From: UBA7960 sp964624065
GTDB taxonomy: Bacteria; Bacteroidota; Bacteroidia; Bacteroidales; UBA7960
Length of the DNA: 8,572 bases
Assembly: GCA_964624065.1 (NCBI GenBank)
Contig: CAZUWF010000049.1
Location: 1 to 8,572, forward strand
Direction: 5' to 3'
The notes beneath the pieces are model-generated. The model made no database searches and had not been told where the DNA came from. It saw only the letters and a list, made by a program, of their open reading frames with translations. This document shows, piece by piece, positions 7,500-8,572 of this stretch (positions are counted from its first letter, which is position 1; every line of letters starts with the position of its first letter). Both the position numbers and the translations under genes were made by a program.

Positions 7500-7572
7500 T
7501 TAAAAAGGCGACTTGCGCCGCCTTAAATGTTTTCACAACGGAATGATCCTTATTGTGAATTGCTTCAAATTG
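7500..7572 (-). ncRNA. tracrRNA for the type II-C CRISPR system
   Basis: Read on the minus strand, this RNA of about 73 nt has the parts of a Bacteroidota type II-C tracrRNA in order. The anti-repeat is GCAATTTGAAGCAATTCACA and the next two bases (7572 to 7551); it complements the GTTGTGAATTGC-type repeat start I know from CRISPR arrays of this phylum. Next is AAGGATCATTCC (7550-7539 region), where GGA/TCC forms a small nexus-like hairpin with loop TCAT. Then come GTTGTGAAAACATTT and the terminator hairpin. It lies immediately upstream of cas9 in the opposite direction, with a canonical promoter placed to start it at about 7572. The array is outside the window, so pairing with the real repeat cannot be checked. 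Ends are predicted and may be off by several bases. Confidence 0.85.
7501..7524 (-). terminator. tracrRNA intrinsic terminator hairpin
   Basis: On the minus strand AAGGCGGC and GTCGCCTT form an 8-bp stem (7524-7517 with 7512-7505) closed by a GCAA tetraloop (7516-7513), followed by a T-rich tract from 7506 leftwards. One stem pair is G-U in the minus transcript but A-C in the plus transcript, and no T-run follows on the plus strand. The hairpin is therefore directional: it should stop the tracrRNA and let cas9 transcripts pass. Confidence 0.85.
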
Positions 7573-7577
7573 CACTA

Positions 7578-7608
7578 CAAATGTAACAAATATTTCTATA
7601 AAAACAAA
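7578..7608 (-). promoter_or_regulatory. tracrRNA promoter
   Basis: On the minus strand TTTG (7608-7605) is followed after 19 nt by TACATTTG (7585-7578), a complete match to the Bacteroidota -33/-7 promoter at standard spacing. Initiation 5-7 nt downstream falls at about 7571-7573, exactly at the start of the anti-repeat. The promoter occupies the last bases before the cas9 ATG, so RNA polymerase bound here would sit on the cas9 translation-start DNA. Confidence 0.65.
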
Positions 7609-7613
7609 CAATC

Positions 7614-8572
7614 ATGAAAAAAATTTTAGGACTTGATTTGGGATCATCATCTATTGGCTGGGCATTTATGGCTGAAACCGATGAAAACGCGAAAACCAAC
7701 TATGAAATTTTGGGAATGGGCAGCAGAATTATCCCCTACGATGGAATTGAGGGAAAAGAGTTTGAAAAAGGAAGCGGAGAGAGTCGCAACTCATTAAGAA
7801 CCAAAATGAGAACCGCCAGAAAGGGTTTCGACCGCTACCAATTAAGGCGAAAATATCTTGTCAAAGAACTATTGGAAAACAATATGTACCCGAGTGAAGA
7901 ATTAAAGGTATTGCCAAAGGATGAACTATGGAACCTTCGTCACAGGGCTGTAACTGAAAAAATATCTTTAAAAGAATTGGGTAGGTTGTTACTGTGGTTA
8001 AACCAAAAGAGGGGCTACAAAAGTGGGCGAAGTGAGTCAAATATGGACAAAAAAGATACTGAATACGTGGCAAACGTAAAAACAAGGCATCAAAATTTGA
8101 AAGATCTAAACCTTACAATTGGCCAATTCTTTTATCAAGAATTCCAGAAAGATCCATTTTATAGGGTTAAAGCCAACGTTTACCCTCGGGAAGCCTACAT
8201 TGAAGAATTTGATAAAATTTGCCAGAAGCAACAATTGCATTACCCGGAAATAATCACAAATAATTTTTATGAGAAAATAAGAGATTCAATCATATATTAT
8301 CAAAGACCTTTGAAATCACAAAAGGGATTGGTTTCGGTTTGTGAGTTTGAGGGTTTTTTAAAAAAAGTCGCCAATGAAAAGGACTATTTTGTCGGACCCA
8401 AGGTTGCACCCCGAAGTTCACCATTGTTTCAGGTAGCCAAAATTTGGGAAAATGTAAATAGCATAAAAATTTCTGATAAGCTTGGAGACCCTATTCAAAT
8501 TGGCTTAGAAAAAAAGAAATTAACCCATTGTGCATTTAGAAAAAAAGAAAAAAAAGATTGTTCATTTGACAA
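7614..8572 (+). CDS. cas9: CRISPR-associated endonuclease Cas9, type II-C, N-terminal part (runs off the window)
   Basis: Cas9 is the RNA-guided double-strand DNA endonuclease of type II CRISPR systems. The window holds 319 codons with no stop, so the gene is cut by the window edge rather than broken. Residues 4-17 (ILGLDLGSSSIGWA) are the RuvC-I motif, with catalytic Asp8. Residues 57-80 form the arginine-rich bridge helix (SRNSLRTKMRTARKGFDRYQ and LRRK). LWNLRHRAV (105-113) and LLLWLNQKRGYKSGRSE (125-141) open the REC lobe, and YYQRPLKSQKGLVSVCEFE (228-246) and VAPRSSPLFQVAKIWENV (264-281) are stretches I associate with the large (about 1,400-residue) Cas9 of Bacteroidota. HNH, RuvC-II/III and the PAM-interacting domain lie outside. 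The ATG gives the usual MKKILGLDLG start; no Shine-Dalgarno is seen, and the AT-rich leader is normal for the phylum. Codons are visibly more AT-rich than in purL. Confidence 0.96.
   Translation, partial: MKKILGLDLGSSSIGWAFMAETDENAKTNYEILGMGSRIIPYDGIEGKEFEKGSGESRNSLRTKMRTARKGFDRYQLRRKYLVKELLENNMYPSEELKVLPKDELWNLRHRAVTEKISLKELGRLLLWLNQKRGYKSGRSESNMDKKDTEYVANVKTRHQNLKDLNLTIGQFFYQEFQKDPFYRVKANVYPREAYIEEFDKICQKQQLHYPEIITNNFYEKIRDSIIYYQRPLKSQKGLVSVCEFEGFLKKVANEKDYFVGPKVAPRSSPLFQVAKIWENVNSIKISDKLGDPIQIGLEKKKLTHCAFRKKEKKDCSFD

Larger units (their letters stand above)
7274..7613. other. bamD-cas9 divergent intergenic region
   Basis: This 340-nt AT-rich region has no credible protein gene. It holds, from left to right, the bamD promoter candidates, a 14-bp inverted-repeat arm (7317-7330), several TTGCAAAA octamers (including a repeated 10-mer TTTGCAAAAG at 7331-7340 and 7404-7413), a possible cas9 promoter (7421-7452), the second inverted-repeat arm (7464-7477), and the minus-strand tracrRNA gene with its terminator and promoter (7500-7608). 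The cas9 start codon follows at 7614. Confidence 0.7.

Noticed and set aside
7551..7586. A degenerate CRISPR repeat or one-unit array on the plus strand (TTGTGAATTGCTTCAAATTG)
   Set aside because: It looks like a repeat only because it is the complement of the anti-repeat. It occurs once, has no spacer or second copy, and on the minus strand is flanked by a promoter, nexus and terminator as expected for a tracrRNA.
7288..7611. 107-residue open frame on the minus strand between bamD and cas9
   Set aside because: It spans the tracrRNA, its terminator and the bamD promoter region. The translation is a low-complexity, Phe/Leu-rich product of AT-rich non-coding DNA with no family resemblance.
7861..8085. 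74-residue open frame antisense to cas9
   Set aside because: It is antisense to the conserved bridge-helix/REC region of cas9 and shows no recognisable protein features.

Overview
The window is from a member of the Bacteroidota. The evidence is the run of genes on the minus strand (bamD, RNA polymerase omega, DUF4835/PorD-like, recN, fabI), which is a familiar Bacteroidota neighbourhood, and the repeated presence of the TTG/TTTG + TAnnTTTG promoter type of that phylum. Family assignments come from recognising motifs in the translated sequence; no database search was run.

Layout. Positions 1-126 are a short leader with two TAAATTTG promoter-like motifs. Positions 127-2364 (+) encode a small-type PurL (FGAM synthase large subunit). 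A 93-nt convergent gap follows. On the minus strand, read right to left, come bamD (7273-6461), rpoZ/omega (6447-6121), a DUF4835/PorD-like secreted protein (6028-5126), recN (4998-3343) and fabI (3330-2458). BamD and omega are almost contiguous, as are recN and fabI; the two larger gaps are 92 nt (omega to DUF4835) and 127 nt (DUF4835 to recN, with its own promoter candidate). These are core functions: outer-membrane protein assembly, transcription, a cell-envelope protein, DNA repair and fatty-acid synthesis. They are probably co-expressed because of conserved clustering rather than one pathway.

The accessory part is the right end. From 7614 to the end (+), an open frame with no stop in the window is the N-terminal 319 residues of a type II-C Cas9: RuvC-I motif with Asp8, arginine-rich bridge helix, and the QRPLKSQKG segment typical of large Bacteroidota Cas9 proteins. 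The 340-nt gap between bamD and cas9 holds a compact, complete-looking tracrRNA gene on the minus strand (about 7572 to 7500): a canonical promoter (TTTG-N19-TACATTTG), an anti-repeat, a nexus-like hairpin, and a GCAA-loop terminator hairpin followed by a U-rich tract. The tracrRNA is therefore divergent from cas9 and lies wholly within the predicted cas9 5' leader, so the two transcripts would be antisense to each other. The rest of cas9, any cas1/cas2 and the CRISPR array must lie beyond the right edge; no array is present in the window. By eye the cas9 part is clearly more AT-rich than purL, which fits an acquired CRISPR locus abutting the bamD operon.
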